Positions 33,775 through 44,561 of a DNA stretch of 64,000 nt are shown piece by piece. Numbering within the stretch: position 1 is the stretch's first letter; each line of letters begins with the position of its first letter. The DNA is from Homarus americanus. Its lineage: Eukaryota > Arthropoda > Malacostraca > Decapoda > Nephropidae. The DNA lies in the NCBI RefSeq assembly GCF_018991925.1, contig NW_024742338.1, positions 2,970,495-3,034,494 on the forward strand. Direction: 5' to 3'. A program made the translations under genes and the position numbers. The notes under the pieces were generated by a model. The model ran no database searches and had not been told where the DNA came from. It saw only the letters and a list, made by a program, of their open reading frames with translations.

Positions 33775-34318
33775 CTTTACTACCCTCCCCTCCCTTCCTC
33801 TCCCCTCCTCCCCTCCCTTTACTCTCCCTCCTCCCTTCCATTCCTCTCCTCCTCCTTCCTCCTCCTCTCTTCCTCCTCCCCTTCCTCCTCTCCCTCCTCC
33901 CTTCCCTCACCCCTCCCTCTCATCTTCCCCTCCTCCCTTCCTTCACTCTCCCTCCTCCTTCCTTCACCTCCTCTCATCTTTCCCCCTCCCCTTCCTCTCC
34001 CCCTCCTCCCCCCTCCCCTTCCTCCCCCTCCCCTCCCCTCTCTCCCCCTCCCCTCCCCTCCTCCCTCTCCCTCCTCCTTCCCTCACCCCTCTCTCATCTT
34101 CCCTCCCTCCCCTTCCCTTCTCCTCCCTCCTCCTTCCTTCACCTCCTCTCATCTTTCCCCTCCCTTCCTCTCCCCCTCCCCTCCTCCCCCCCTCCCCCTC
34201 CCTCCCCTCCCCCTCCCCCTCCTCCCCTCCCCTCTCTCCCCTCTCCCCTCCTCCTTCCTTCACCCTCCTCTCATCTTCCCTCCTCCCCTCCCCTTCCTCC
34301 CCCCCCCCCCTCCCCCAG
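33775..34318. repeat. 540-bp polypyrimidine tract
   Basis: Almost pure C/T on the plus strand, built from CCTCC, CTTCC and CCCTTCC words, with CTCATCTTTCC recurring roughly every 60 to 100 bp. All frames stay open and give Ser/Pro/Leu-rich translations that are not genes. Confidence 0.95.
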
Positions 34319-34394
34319 TTACAATAGATTATCGGTACTACTCTTGAAATATTCAGTTACCTTCATCTGAACCCCGGATATTGACCCGTGTTGG

Positions 34395-34535
34395 CACTGT
34401 TCTAGGGAAGGCACTGTTCTAGGGGCGGCACTGTTACGAAGGCACTGTCATGGGAAGGCACTGTTCAAGGGGCGGCACTGTTACGAGAAGGCACTGTCAT
34501 GGGAAGGCACTGTCAGCAATAGGCACTGTATGAGG
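34395..34535. repeat. Tandem repeat (GGGAAGGCACTGTTCT)
   Basis: About seven imperfect 16-22 bp copies around the core GGCACTGT. Confidence 0.85.
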
Positions 34536-35065
34536 GAGGCAGAGAGACAGACAGACAGACAGAAAGAAAGCTAATGATGAACTAATCTACTTTTGGCGTG
34601 TGTCTAGATGACCTCTCGTACAGGTGGTGACAGTATAATACCTGTCCGCTTGCGTGACCATGTAACATAACCCTGATCTATGATACTTCGATAATGTATT
34701 GTGTACAGAGTAAATACCTGATGTATGTCATCACTTAAAGTCCAACACGCGATTTATTCCCGAACGAACTGACGCGTCATCCTCCGGCACCACCCACCCC
34801 GACTTTTAACTGGATTTTTGACTTGTTATTAAGCTCTCCCAAACTCTCCCCAACTCTCCCTGGCACCTATTTTGACTCACAAACTTCAAGTAGATGGTAT
34901 AAACGACTTTCAAAGGGTTATTTCACCTTTGCTTGAAAGATCACCTGTACTCTTGGCTTGGTATGGTGACCTGAGGGAGACGACTGGACGAGAGTTGGGC
35001 GGATCAAGATGCTATCGTCTACAGGTCCCAGAGGTCTTGTTTGGGTAGTCATGATACAGCCTGAT

Positions 35066-35112
<47 letters not shown>

Positions 35113-35215
35113 AGACGTGGCCTATAATCGTTATTGGGTAAAAACATGGCTCCAGAATCTCAAATTATTGTATATTATTTTTTCTTTAAAGTGATATTGT
35201 GAGAAAGTGTTGAAC

Positions 35216-35274
<59 letters not shown>

Positions 35275-35354
35275 GTGTGTGTGTGTGTGTGCGCGCGCGC
35301 AAAGAAGACGTTTGAAATATACTTTTGAACCCCAAAATGAATCTCACACACACA

Positions 35355-35408
<54 letters not shown>

Positions 35409-35540
35409 AGATGGTATTCGTGTGCTGCAGGCGAGGACGATGGCTGGGGACGATGACTGCCAACTGAGGAAGAGACATGACTCCAACAGGTAGAGATGAC
35501 CCTAGATGACCTGCTATCTAGGTCACCGCCAGATAGATAT
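34536..35540. other. Intergenic DNA with microsatellites
   Basis: CAGA near 34550, (CA)n at 35068-35111, (GTCT)n at 35217-35272, (GT)n and (GC)n at 35273-35300, CT at 35355-35369 and (TA)n at 35370-35405. No gene is recognised. Confidence 0.8.
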
Positions 35541-35549
35541 TTGAGGTCA

Positions 35550-35840
35550 GTCTTGTCTCTCTCACTTATATCTTCTCCTTGTCTCTTCTCTTCTCTCCTT
35601 CTTCTCCTCCACTTCTCTCATCTGTCCCTTTTCTATTTTCTCTTCTCTCTTCTTTCCCTCTTCTCTCTCCCTCTTCTCCACTTCTCTTCTCCACTTCTCT
35701 TCTCCTTCATTTCTCTCTTCTCCCTCTCTTCTCTCTTCTCATTTTCTCTCTTCTCCACCTCTCTTCTATTCTCCTCCACTTCTCTCATCTCTCCCTCTTC
35801 TCCTTCACTTCTCTCCCTCTTCTTTTAATGCGGTACTTTT

Positions 35841-35888
<48 letters not shown>

Positions 35889-35927
35889 AACAATAATAAT
35901 AACAATAATAATAACAATAATAATAAC

Positions 35928-35967
<40 letters not shown>

Positions 35968-35985
35968 TTAATAACAATAATAATA
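35550..35985. repeat. CTTCT-rich tract, then (AAC)n and (AAT)n
   Basis: Pyrimidine tract of TCTTCTC words (35550-35825), (AAC)n at 35842-35890, and a mosaic of AAT/AAC trinucleotides to 35985. Confidence 0.93.
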
Positions 35986-36394
35986 AAGTGTGCGACAGGT
36001 GCCGGAATTAACGTGGAGTTGTAGTCAGTATTCTGTGACCTTTACAAGTTCAGACAGGTTTACGCCACATTAAATTTATTGTGTGATTTTTACTCATTTG
36101 GGTTTTCACTTTATCTAAAACAATGAGTTGCTAATTAGGAATACATGACTAAAATAATTCCATAGTATCTTTATTTATTACTTCCAAAGAGGAATTATAG
36201 AGAAAATGGTAATTATATTCACGAAAAAGGTGGGGGTTTTTTAGGTCAGGAATATCTGGATTATTCATATTTGACTGTAAACTTCAAGTAGGTCGTTCAC
36301 CTTTATCAACAATGACGAACACTGCCTAAATCACTGCCTCTGAACACGATATACTGTTCAAACACTTGCCTATATCACCCCCAAGTATTGTATT

Positions 36395-37800
36395 CAGGAT
36401 AAATCCTGAACATCTACTACGAAACAACCTTGTAAAAGATTGCCAACACGGTTTTATGCCGGGGCGCTCTTGCTTGACACAATTATCAAGGTATTGATAT
36501 TTGGACCCATATTCTAGAACGGGGGTAATATCGACAATATTTACCTAGATTTTGCCAAGGCTTTCGACAGTGTACCCCACGAAAGGCTGAAAATCAAACT
36601 GGAAGGGTACGGAATTCGGGGAAATGTCCTAGCGTGGATAGAAGACTTTCTACATGACCGCAAGCAATGTGTGGTGATTAATGGCACGAAATCGTCATCT
36701 GTACCTGTAACAAGTGGGGTACCGCAGGGTAGTGTATTGGGCCCGCTGTTGTTTGTTTGTTTCATAAATGATATGCCTGACGTTGTACACTCCTCCATAC
36801 AAATGTTTGCCATGACGCCAAGTTATTTCGGGAAATTAAGAACCAAGCGGACTGTGAAGAGCTGCAGAAGGACCTCTGTGGGCTCCAGGAATGGTCGAAG
36901 GAATGGCTGCTGAGATTCAATGTCACGAAGTGTAAGAGGATGCACTTGGGGTGTACCAACGGTAAGGAGGCGTACCATATGTCCCAACGGGATGAAGAAA
37001 ATGTACTAGTTGAGACTGTGTGTGAGAAGGACCTAGGTAGGTGTAAGCAGCAAGGTTGACAATGAGCTGAAGTTCTTGGCCATTGTGGAAGAAGGTAAAT
37101 CAGGCAAACAAACGGTTGGGTCTTATATAGTTGTCGTTCAGATATCTAGACGGTCCGTCCTCGCACGATTCCTCAGAGGAAGTGTTTCCCCATCTGGGAG
37201 GCTCGTCACCCCATCTGGTCCCCGAGATATGCTAGGACTGTCAGTTGGTTGAAATACCCAAAGGAGGCCACCAAGTTGGAAAGCCAAAATTTACTGGCTA
37301 CCCCAAGGAGATTGGAGCGCCTGAACTGCTTCATTTATACTACAGACGCAAGGGGGGACCTAGTTGAGGTTTATAAGCATCTCAGGGGGCACTACTCAGT
37401 TGAGTGTCCTTACTTGGAGCTGGCGGACGCTCGCCCCACAAGGGGTCATAGCTCAAGATTGAAGAAGCTGCAAGTCCGGAAAACCGTGAGGGCAAACTTT
37501 TTCGGAGTGAGGGTTGTAAACTCTTGGAACAATCTACCAGAAAGTGTTGTGACGGCACCGAGTGTGAGCTCTTTCAAGAGAAGACTTGACCAACACTGGA
37601 GCGGGTTCAGGTACATTCAGGAGCCGGTGCATGCCCAGTATTTGCCAACAGTGCGTGACAGAGACGTGACCGATCGCCCGGGCGGCTAGCGAGCCGACCT
37701 TTTGGTGAAGAATATAAAGGAAAAGAGTCGTGACCGATCGCCCAAGCGGCTAACAAGCCGATCAGTGGCGAAGAGGATAAAAGTAAAAGTAAAAGTAAGA
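36395..37800 (+). mobile_element. Non-LTR retrotransposon remnant (CR1/Jockey-group-like), broken reverse transcriptase
   Basis: Reverse transcriptase motifs in order are DCQHGFMPGRSCLTQLSR (about 36440), [16 protein letters not shown] (from 36541), and [15 protein letters not shown] followed by FINDMPDV. The catalytic motif is destroyed: after MFA at about 36809 a single-base loss shifts the frame. Further shifts and stops follow. A second open piece (37249-37689) carries a C-terminal segment seen in many such elements: DLVEVYKHLRGHY, then NSWNNLPESVV and SFKRRLDQHW. The 5' half, including any endonuclease, is missing. This is an old, 5'-truncated, inactive copy. Confidence 0.9.
37665..37800 (+). 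repeat. 64-bp tandem duplication and AAAAGT tail at the LINE 3' end
   Basis: CGTGACCGATCGCCC begins two units, at 37665 and 37729, each followed by a GCGGCTA...AGCCGA hairpin. The second ends in a TAAAAG-type repeat (about 37778-37798), as found at the 3' termini of several non-LTR families. Confidence 0.75.
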
Positions 37801-38275
37801 CCGCGTATGATATAGATAATAGTTAAGTTACCCCCTAATAAAATTTATCACTTAGCCATTTTCTATGATGCAATGGCTTGAATCCCTTTGCTTGCAGAAT
37901 TCAAGCAATAATATCAATATACACGTGATTTACTGATTGATACTTGACCTGGTAACTATATACGTCAAGAGTATTAAAGATTACGAAGGAAAAAAGGATA
38001 ATTTAAAGTGTAGAAGTGGATTAAAGACGCGAGTGACAAGTGGTAGACGATGAACTGGAAGGTTCCTCAAGGCGGTGTTGGCTGCTGGGTTATGTCAACA
38101 TGTTATCGATCCAAGTATTGACTTACGCCTCCCTTCTGTCACACTGCCTGTCCATGCGGCTCACGGAAGACAACAACACCTGTAGACTTCAACCTTGTGT
38201 ACGTCAATAGTGTACTAAATGTGTGTCTGCATGTACTAAACCGAAATTGTGGGCGAGTGTACATGTGCACAGCGG

Positions 38276-38327
<52 letters not shown>

Positions 38328-39633
38328 CAAAACGGAGATGAATGAGTTCCTTTGATGTTTAGCTTTGAAAGAAGTGTGTTGGGTGAATTAGCTGTTTTTA
38401 ATACTAGTTGGAGTAAACTGGGTTAGGATAAGCTAGGATTAGGTGGATTAGGAGCAATTACACTAGATTAGGATAGGCTAGGATTGGTGGGTATACTGGT
38501 GAACTGAATCTAGTGAAGGTAGAGTCTCAGTGTAATTTTGCTGCCATTAATAAGAAACAGGAGCAAAGTAGCAATATTTACCTCCTGGTAGACAACAAAG
38601 TGACATTATTAGCAAGTTTAGCGACAGAAAGTAACAATATTAGCAAGTTTAGCGACAGAAAAAAAACAACATTTACTATCATGTTAAACGTCAGGAAGTA
38701 GTAGCATACATTAAACAGGATATACCAGGAAGTATCAATATCCGCTACGCATTAACCACCAAGTATATAGACGAGGCTTCATAGTTAATTATTAAAAATA
38801 TCGCTAACTCAAAACTTCCCCCTTTTTTCCCGCCATTATTGAACGGGAGTTATCAATACCTTGCTCACGAGGATGACGTGCTTAAAAAATATGGGGGCGT
38901 TTTTGTCAATATGTCAGTTTATTTGTTAATTTTACGTTATTATTATTATTATTATTATTATTATTGCTGTTGTTTATTGTTGTTACCACTTGTTGTGTTC
39001 CTCTCGCTGATTGGCCGATGATACAGCCGGATGGAGAGAGCCTAACACACAATAATGATAGCTGGTCTGTTGGGGTCTCTGCCATGTTGTTCAATGAGAA
39101 GAGTGGTATAATAATGTTCAGTTGTGGTGTCTATTTGTTCATAATCCACTAGAAAGTTGACAGGGTTTTCCCCCCGCTTTTATTTTGTTTCTACTATCAT
39201 TATCATCCTAGTCATCATCATCATCATTCATCATCACCATCACTCAGACTAGGCTTGTGTGAAGGTGTACTACTATCAAGGCTGATGCCCTCCAAAAATA
39301 AAAAAAATGGTCCTACAATGCTGTTCAAAGTTTTAGTGTTGTGTATTTATCAAGGAAACACCCCTGTAAATTTTCTTGGAGATCGGTGCATGTTTGAGCG
39401 AGCACCGTCGGCTTTACAAAATAACAAGGAATATTATTATCTAATGAACAAATAAGACTTATAAGATATACTAACACCAAGCAAATGATCGATCATATCA
39501 ATCTTAATACCCCTAAAACAATATTATAGATTAGTACGAAATACAATAATCCCAATAATTGCATTTCTAGGTTCAAGACCCATTTCTCTCAACTGGCGTA
39601 TAATGAAAAAAAAAGAACTACTACTACCCCGCA
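37801..39633. other. Intergenic DNA, no gene seen
   Basis: (CA)n at 38277-38326, TTAGGAT-like words at 38410-38480, a repeated AATATTAGCAAGTTTAGCGACAGAAA-like unit (two copies, 38605-38660, the segment written here in parts), and (TTA)n at 38938-38965. Confidence 0.5.
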
Positions 39634-40563
39634 ATGCCTGGAGTGTTTGAGGAGCGCCAGCAGGAGATGGCTGACTTCTTCCGTGAATCTCTAGCCCAAC
39701 CATTTACACGTGGCGACTACAAGGAGCTGGTAGAGTTTTGTCTGCTGCTTGTAACTAAAGGATCCGAGCCAGTGAACTTCACGATGGTCTACCCCGGCGC
39801 ACTTCACAAAGCAAGGTGGATGGCTAAACTGCTCCATACCCTCAAGATTGTTCTTTTGTCAGGCCAGATCAAAGAGCATTTTCCCAAAGCCGAGGTTGTG
39901 ACTAAAAGTCAAATCAGCAAGTTAGAACGGTTTGGTGTGTTCACAGTCGCTGTTTATGTCCCATGGTGGATTGTTTGCCCCGTTCCAGCAAGTGCGCCAC
40001 TGAATGACTTGAATTTGGTCGAAACCTTGGCTGAATTTGCCCCATATGACGCCACAATAGTTGACAAAGCACGTGTGGCACTCGGTAGACACACTTGGTA
40101 CCTAACTGAGGAGTTGGCCCCACAGGCTTTGTTCTCGTCCCAAGTACAAGAAAGTATAAAAGAGGAGATGAGGAAGGCCCTTCTTTGCCATGAAGGCACT
40201 GAAGTTACTAAGAGAGTGGGGCTCAATCATGGGGGCTATGGAAAGCCATATCTTCCCCCTGTCCCAGAAAGTGGCACTGCCCTGGTGGACCTAATTGGGC
40301 CTGACTCAAGCCGGTTCTTCACCATTTTAGGCATGCCCTATCAGTTTCTCCACAGTCCAGCCAGTGAATGGGTGGATCATGACGACTACCTGAACATAAA
40401 ACGGGTTGTGGACAAGCTTCAGGTCGTCAATGAGGCTGCAGAACGTGGTGTAAGACTTTGCCATGACTTTCTTAATGTTGCCAGGGATGAGGAGCGTTTT
40501 CAAGAAGTCCTTCAAGTAGTTGAAAATGACAGACTCCGCGTTCCTAATCAGCGCAAACGATAA
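39634..40563 (+). CDS. Intronless 309-residue ORF, function unknown (possibly of mobile-element origin)
   Basis: An uninterrupted frame from ATG 39634 to TAA 40561-40563, with composition and codon use much more gene-like than its AT-rich surroundings. It starts MPGVFEERQQEMADFFRESL and contains a basic GALHKARWMAKLLHTLKI segment, a Trp/Cys/Pro-rich hydrophobic stretch (VAVYVPWWIVCPVP), HTWYLTEELAPQALF, and a C-terminal AERGVRLCHDFLNVARDEER followed by FQEVLQVVENDRLRVP. I recall similar uncharacterised, multi-copy proteins in other arthropods and cnidarians, but cannot verify this. No catalytic motif or transposase signature is recognised. Upstream DNA has stops in all frames, so the protein may lack an N-terminal part. 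Confidence 0.65.
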   Translation: MPGVFEERQQEMADFFRESLAQPFTRGDYKELVEFCLLLVTKGSEPVNFTMVYPGALHKARWMAKLLHTLKIVLLSGQIKEHFPKAEVVTKSQISKLERFGVFTVAVYVPWWIVCPVPASAPLNDLNLVETLAEFAPYDATIVDKARVALGRHTWYLTEELAPQALFSSQVQESIKEEMRKALLCHEGTEVTKRVGLNHGGYGKPYLPPVPESGTALVDLIGPDSSRFFTILGMPYQFLHSPASEWVDHDDYLNIKRVVDKLQVVNEAAERGVRLCHDFLNVARDEERFQEVLQVVENDRLRVPNQRKR

Positions 40564-40902
40564 TCTGTTTCCGAACAGAAATCATGGTTTCTTGCTCTAG
40601 AGAAATAATACCTTGTGAATATATGATAAAACCCCTTATGGACCATGAGAGAATAAGAATGATTAACTTTTTTGTGTTAGTGATAACAGCTTTTAATTAA
40701 GACAGGCAAATGATTTGTGTTAATATCCCTTATGATGGTTGTGTAATCTCATATATAGGCGCGTATGCCGTATAAGCAAAATCGCTATTTTTCAAATTGC
40801 ACGTGGGTATTATTTGTCAATATACAACACCAAAATTTTGAACAGCGTTGTAGGACAAAGTTGGGGCAACTGTCACACCCTAAAAAAAAAAAATATATAT
40901 AG

Positions 40903-40990
<88 letters not shown>

Positions 40991-41499
40991 GGAAAGAAGA
41001 AAACAAAGTTCCCAAGCGCTTTCGTGTAATTTACATCTTCAGGGGTGAGTACAGTCTGTACTCACCCCTGAAGATGTGTGAGTGTGTGTCAGGTCATCAC
41101 CCACGAACATACAGTATAACACAGGCAGGATAGAGGACATACCTTGTGGTGAGGTGAGGTCAGATCAGGAGGATGATGATGAATCGAGGTTAGCAATCGG
41201 TAGCAGAAGACGACCCAACCATTATAACCATCCTTGTGTGTGTGTGTGTCAGTAGAGGTCCGTGTTGGCACAATGTAAATGGCACTAGCTCCTCTTTCCC
41301 CCCTTTCGAATGTGGCACTGTACCTGGCCCTCTCTTACGTTAGTGTGGGATGAGGGTTGGCACTAAGGTGTGTAGGAGCAGGTAAGGGGGGGGGGGATGT
41401 TGTGGTGAGCTTAACACAGCAGCAGACGGAGCGGTAACCTGGCATGGCAGCACCTTCACACACACTAGTGGTGAGGTGTGCGTGGTACCGACCGATAGT
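40564..41499. other. Intergenic DNA with a long (TA)n
   Basis: (TA)n at 40905-40980. A short inverted pair, AATTTACATCTTCAGGGGTGAG and CTCACCCCTGAAGATGTG (each written in part), lies at about 41027-41085 and forms a hairpin. CA/GT runs near 41235. No gene is recognised. Confidence 0.6.
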
Positions 41500-41735
41500 T
41501 AAGCCCCGCCCACACCCTCCCTCCCTCCTGCTTCCTTCCTTCCTTCCTTCTTCCCTCCACCGTGCATGACACCCTGGGCGTTATACTTGCACTTCCCTCC
41601 TTCTCTCCCTTCCTCCTTCCCTCCACCATGCATAGCACCCTTAGTGTTATATCTACACTTCCCTCCCTCCCTCCTTCTCTCCCTTCCTCCTTCCCTCCAC
41701 CGTGCATAACACCCTTGACGTTATACCCCCCTCCT
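41500..41735. repeat. About 65-bp tandem repeat, three copies
   Basis: CTTCCTTCCCTCCACC, GTGCATAACACCCTT and GACGTTATA, then TACACTTCCCTCC, form three copies with variable CTTCC stretches. Confidence 0.85.
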
Positions 41736-42689
41736 CTCCGTGTATGACTTCTACGGTCTTATCCACACACATGTTGGCATCTCTGGATACAAGTCAAAAG
41801 TGTGTAAATCATGGGATAAGTGTGTAGACCATTAGATAAGTGTGTAGACCATTAGATAAGTGTGTAGACCATTAGAATCTCTCATTTAGTCTTTGGTGAG
41901 ATAGATAGAGAGACGATTGTGGTGGCCGCTGGCAACTTTCCCCCTATTAAGTTGCTAATTATGCCTAACTCGTACCGACTCGATGCTTGACTCCTACAAA
42001 CAAACACACACACACAAACACACACACATAAAACACCCAAGAAAACACAAACACAATACCTGACTCACACACTTTATACCTCGAGTTAGTGCGTTGTGAC
42101 GTATAAGAAATAATTATAGTAATCTTTGAACTGCTGCAGACACTAATTCTTAACATTTTATTATAATTAGTAGTGAAGTGTGTTGGTCATACCTGTCTAT
42201 ATGTGAGTAATTGGACGTGTGTGTGTGTGTGTGTTTAGAGTGAGAACACTTGCGGGTCACGTTTTTTTTTTTGGATGGGGGGGTCAAAGGGTTAAGTCAA
42301 GGTCACCGCTTCAAGAGTCAGTCACCACCTAGCATGAGTTGGCACTTTAGGTCGAGTGTAGTTTATTATTATTGTATACACCAGTACAGTGTCTTGGTGA
42401 CTCTAGCTAGCCTCGTCATACCAGGATGTAGCGGTGTGTGGCAACCTACCACTCAGCCATCGACCCGTCCACTCTACTACTAGTTATTGCACCAATTACC
42501 GCCTCCACTGTCACTCACTCCAGTCTACAGTCACGTCACGTTACCTGCTTCCACCCTTCCAGTTAGCCACTCATCATAATCTTGTTGGGTAATACCTTGT
42601 AAATTCCAAGGCAAAACAGCTAATTTTCATTTTTGGCATAACCATCTCATCAAAGAGTAGTGTTCACTGGTCATAATACTGTATGACCG
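41736..42689. other. Intergenic DNA, no gene seen
   Basis: A 21-bp unit AAGTGTGTAGACCATTAGAT is present three times near 41819-41875. CA-rich runs at 42000-42030. Nothing else is recognised. Confidence 0.5.
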
Positions 42690-43215
42690 GTGTTCCATCG
42701 CCATCAAGGGCCTCCCAATGCCCTTGATGGCGCCACCGCCCATGGCAGGTCCCCTGGGAGATCCGTCACCTTTTCGAGGGCCCCTTTGGGACACCGCTAC
42801 CCTTGGGAGGGCTCCTTCGGGAGCTGCACCTGGTAAGGCAAATAGAAGGGTATTGGGGATCACTGCTTCTGTAATTCCCATGGGGACAGTTGTTTTTGTA
42901 CTATTTAGAACAATGGGAGATATGACGTTAAATAAATACACCGCCCATCGCATCCACGAGCCCTCCCATGGACGGCGGCGCCCCAAGGGACACTTTTTAG
43001 GAGTGGAAGCTCCCCTTGGGCACTCTCAGGGGCTGTGGCATCCATTGGGTAGTGGCGGCTCCTTCATGGGCCCTCCCAAGGGCATAGGCCCTCCTTAGGG
43101 GTGGGAGTAACCCCAGGGGCCCTGTCAGGGATGGTGATGCTCTAGAGGTCCCTTCCAAGGGTAGCGGCAGCACTCCAAGAGGCGGTGGCATTCCGAGGGG
43201 CAGTGTCCGGGGGGG
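42690..43215. repeat. GC-rich degenerate repeat in two blocks
   Basis: Two blocks (about 42700-42840 and 42950-43210) are made of degenerate 27-33 bp units combining GGGCCCTCCCAAGGG-like and GTGGCGGCTCC-like words. An AT-richer segment of about 110 bp separates them. A small hairpin, CCATCAAGGGC and GCCCTTGATGG, lies near 42701-42732. Frames through it are rich in Gly, Pro and Ala and are probably not genes. Confidence 0.6.
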
Positions 43216-43284
43216 GGGTTGACTCGTAATTCTGGTGAACGTTTTGATTGTTGGCCGACTTGTCCTCGAGTCTCCCTTCGCTGC

Positions 43285-43398
43285 CACACTTACAATGGCT
43301 GCCTCAGCTGGCTGGTGTCGAGGGGTGTGAAACACTTCAGCAAAGATCACTTCCCGTCGGCCACCTCACGCATTATGCAAATGGCGAGGAATGTAGTC
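43285..43398. repeat. Dispersed repeat, copy 1
   Basis: About 105 bp sharing roughly 85% identity with 49090-49197, including GTGTGA-ACACTTCAGCAAAGATCACTTCCC and ATGGCGAGGAATGTA (given in part). No target duplication is seen. Confidence 0.75.
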
Positions 43399-43850
43399 TT
43401 AGTTACATTGTTTGAGTTTTGTTCTATTTTCACACTGTAAGCGTGAAATGCCAGTCTTAATTTACATTCTTTATTTCCTCTATGGTAGTACAGTGACTGC
43501 AACTCCCTTCATATTTATCAAACTTCTTATTCGTCTTCTAAGTTCCATCAACCCATCTGAGTATCTGATCATTAATTTTTGTGGCATTTTTAACACAACC
43601 AACTTTTCTATGATAAAGGCTAGAGAAACATTTATTAGAAAAACAATTTATTCACTTTCTTACAGACTAAACCAATGAAGCATCAAGCGTTAATTCTGCA
43701 CTTTAAAGGCCGAACACATAAAATTACTTTTAAAAGTCACCAAAATATATGATAATTTTTATGCCCACATACACATTAACTTAAGTAATAGACAATATAT
43801 TACTGTATCCTGAAAAATGTAAATAAATTTTACATCATGAATGTGATGTA

Positions 43851-44561
43851 TAACAAACCCTTGTTATTCGTAGGTTTACCATTCACAGTTTCGACTATTC
43901 GTGGTCAGCAGTTAGTGGCTAGCTCACGTGCCTTTGTGGGAGCACTGCGACCCACTACCTAACAGACTCTTCTCTCCTTGGCTTGTGTTCAACTATTGTC
44001 CATACCACAGCATATCTCATGTTAAGCTTAAAACTTTAGTGCTTTTTGAGTGAAACAGCCCCCAAAAGACTACTAGTGCTTGTGATGTTAGTGCAGTGAA
44101 ACACAAAAGGCAAGTCTGTGATGACCCTTACCAAGAAAGTTCAATCATTAGGCAAGTTAGAGGAATGAGCTCCGCCGCAGTTGTTTGGTGTGAATGAATC
44201 CACGATGCAGTACATTAAGAAGAATGAACAAGTAATTTATGACTGTTACAGCAAGTGCTACAGTGACTAGAGTCTTTAAGCCCATTTTCATGAATCAACA
44301 AGCGGTGAAGGGGCTAGTGTGGCTACTGAACAGATTTTAGTACCAGTAAAGGTTGGTTCTAGAATTTTGATAAAAAATTCTAGTTCCATAATGTGAAGAT
44401 GACTGGGAAGGCCACATCAGATGATCACATATGAATAAGTTAGTATGGGTGATTTAAGTTTCACATACAGTAATGCACTATGGTAGCATAAGTTGCTATT
44501 CGCGGTTTTGCCCATTCCTGCCATTCCTTAGAACCTAACCCCTGCGAATAACAAGAGGCTA
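43851..44561 (+). mobile_element. Tigger/pogo element remnant with TIRs and transposase fragment
   Basis: CCTTGTTATTCGTAGG at 43859-43874 is inverted at 44541-44558 (CCTGCGAATAACAAGAGG), with TA outside each end. Inside, a plus-strand frame reads MTLTKKVQSLGKLEE, then after a stop FGVNESTMQYIKKNE (44184-44228). This is the helix-turn-helix of Tigger/CENP-B-type transposases. The remainder of the transposase, including the DDE core, is missing. Confidence 0.85.

Noticed and set aside
33712..34347. Plus-strand 211- and 196-codon Pro/Ser/Leu frames
   Set aside because: Polypyrimidine DNA encodes only Pro, Ser, Leu and Phe and lacks stops; no gene features.
42718..43098. 126-codon Gly/Pro/Ala frame as a structural protein gene
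   Set aside because: It lies in a degenerate repeat, has frames open on both strands, and crosses the AT-rich interruption without splice signals.
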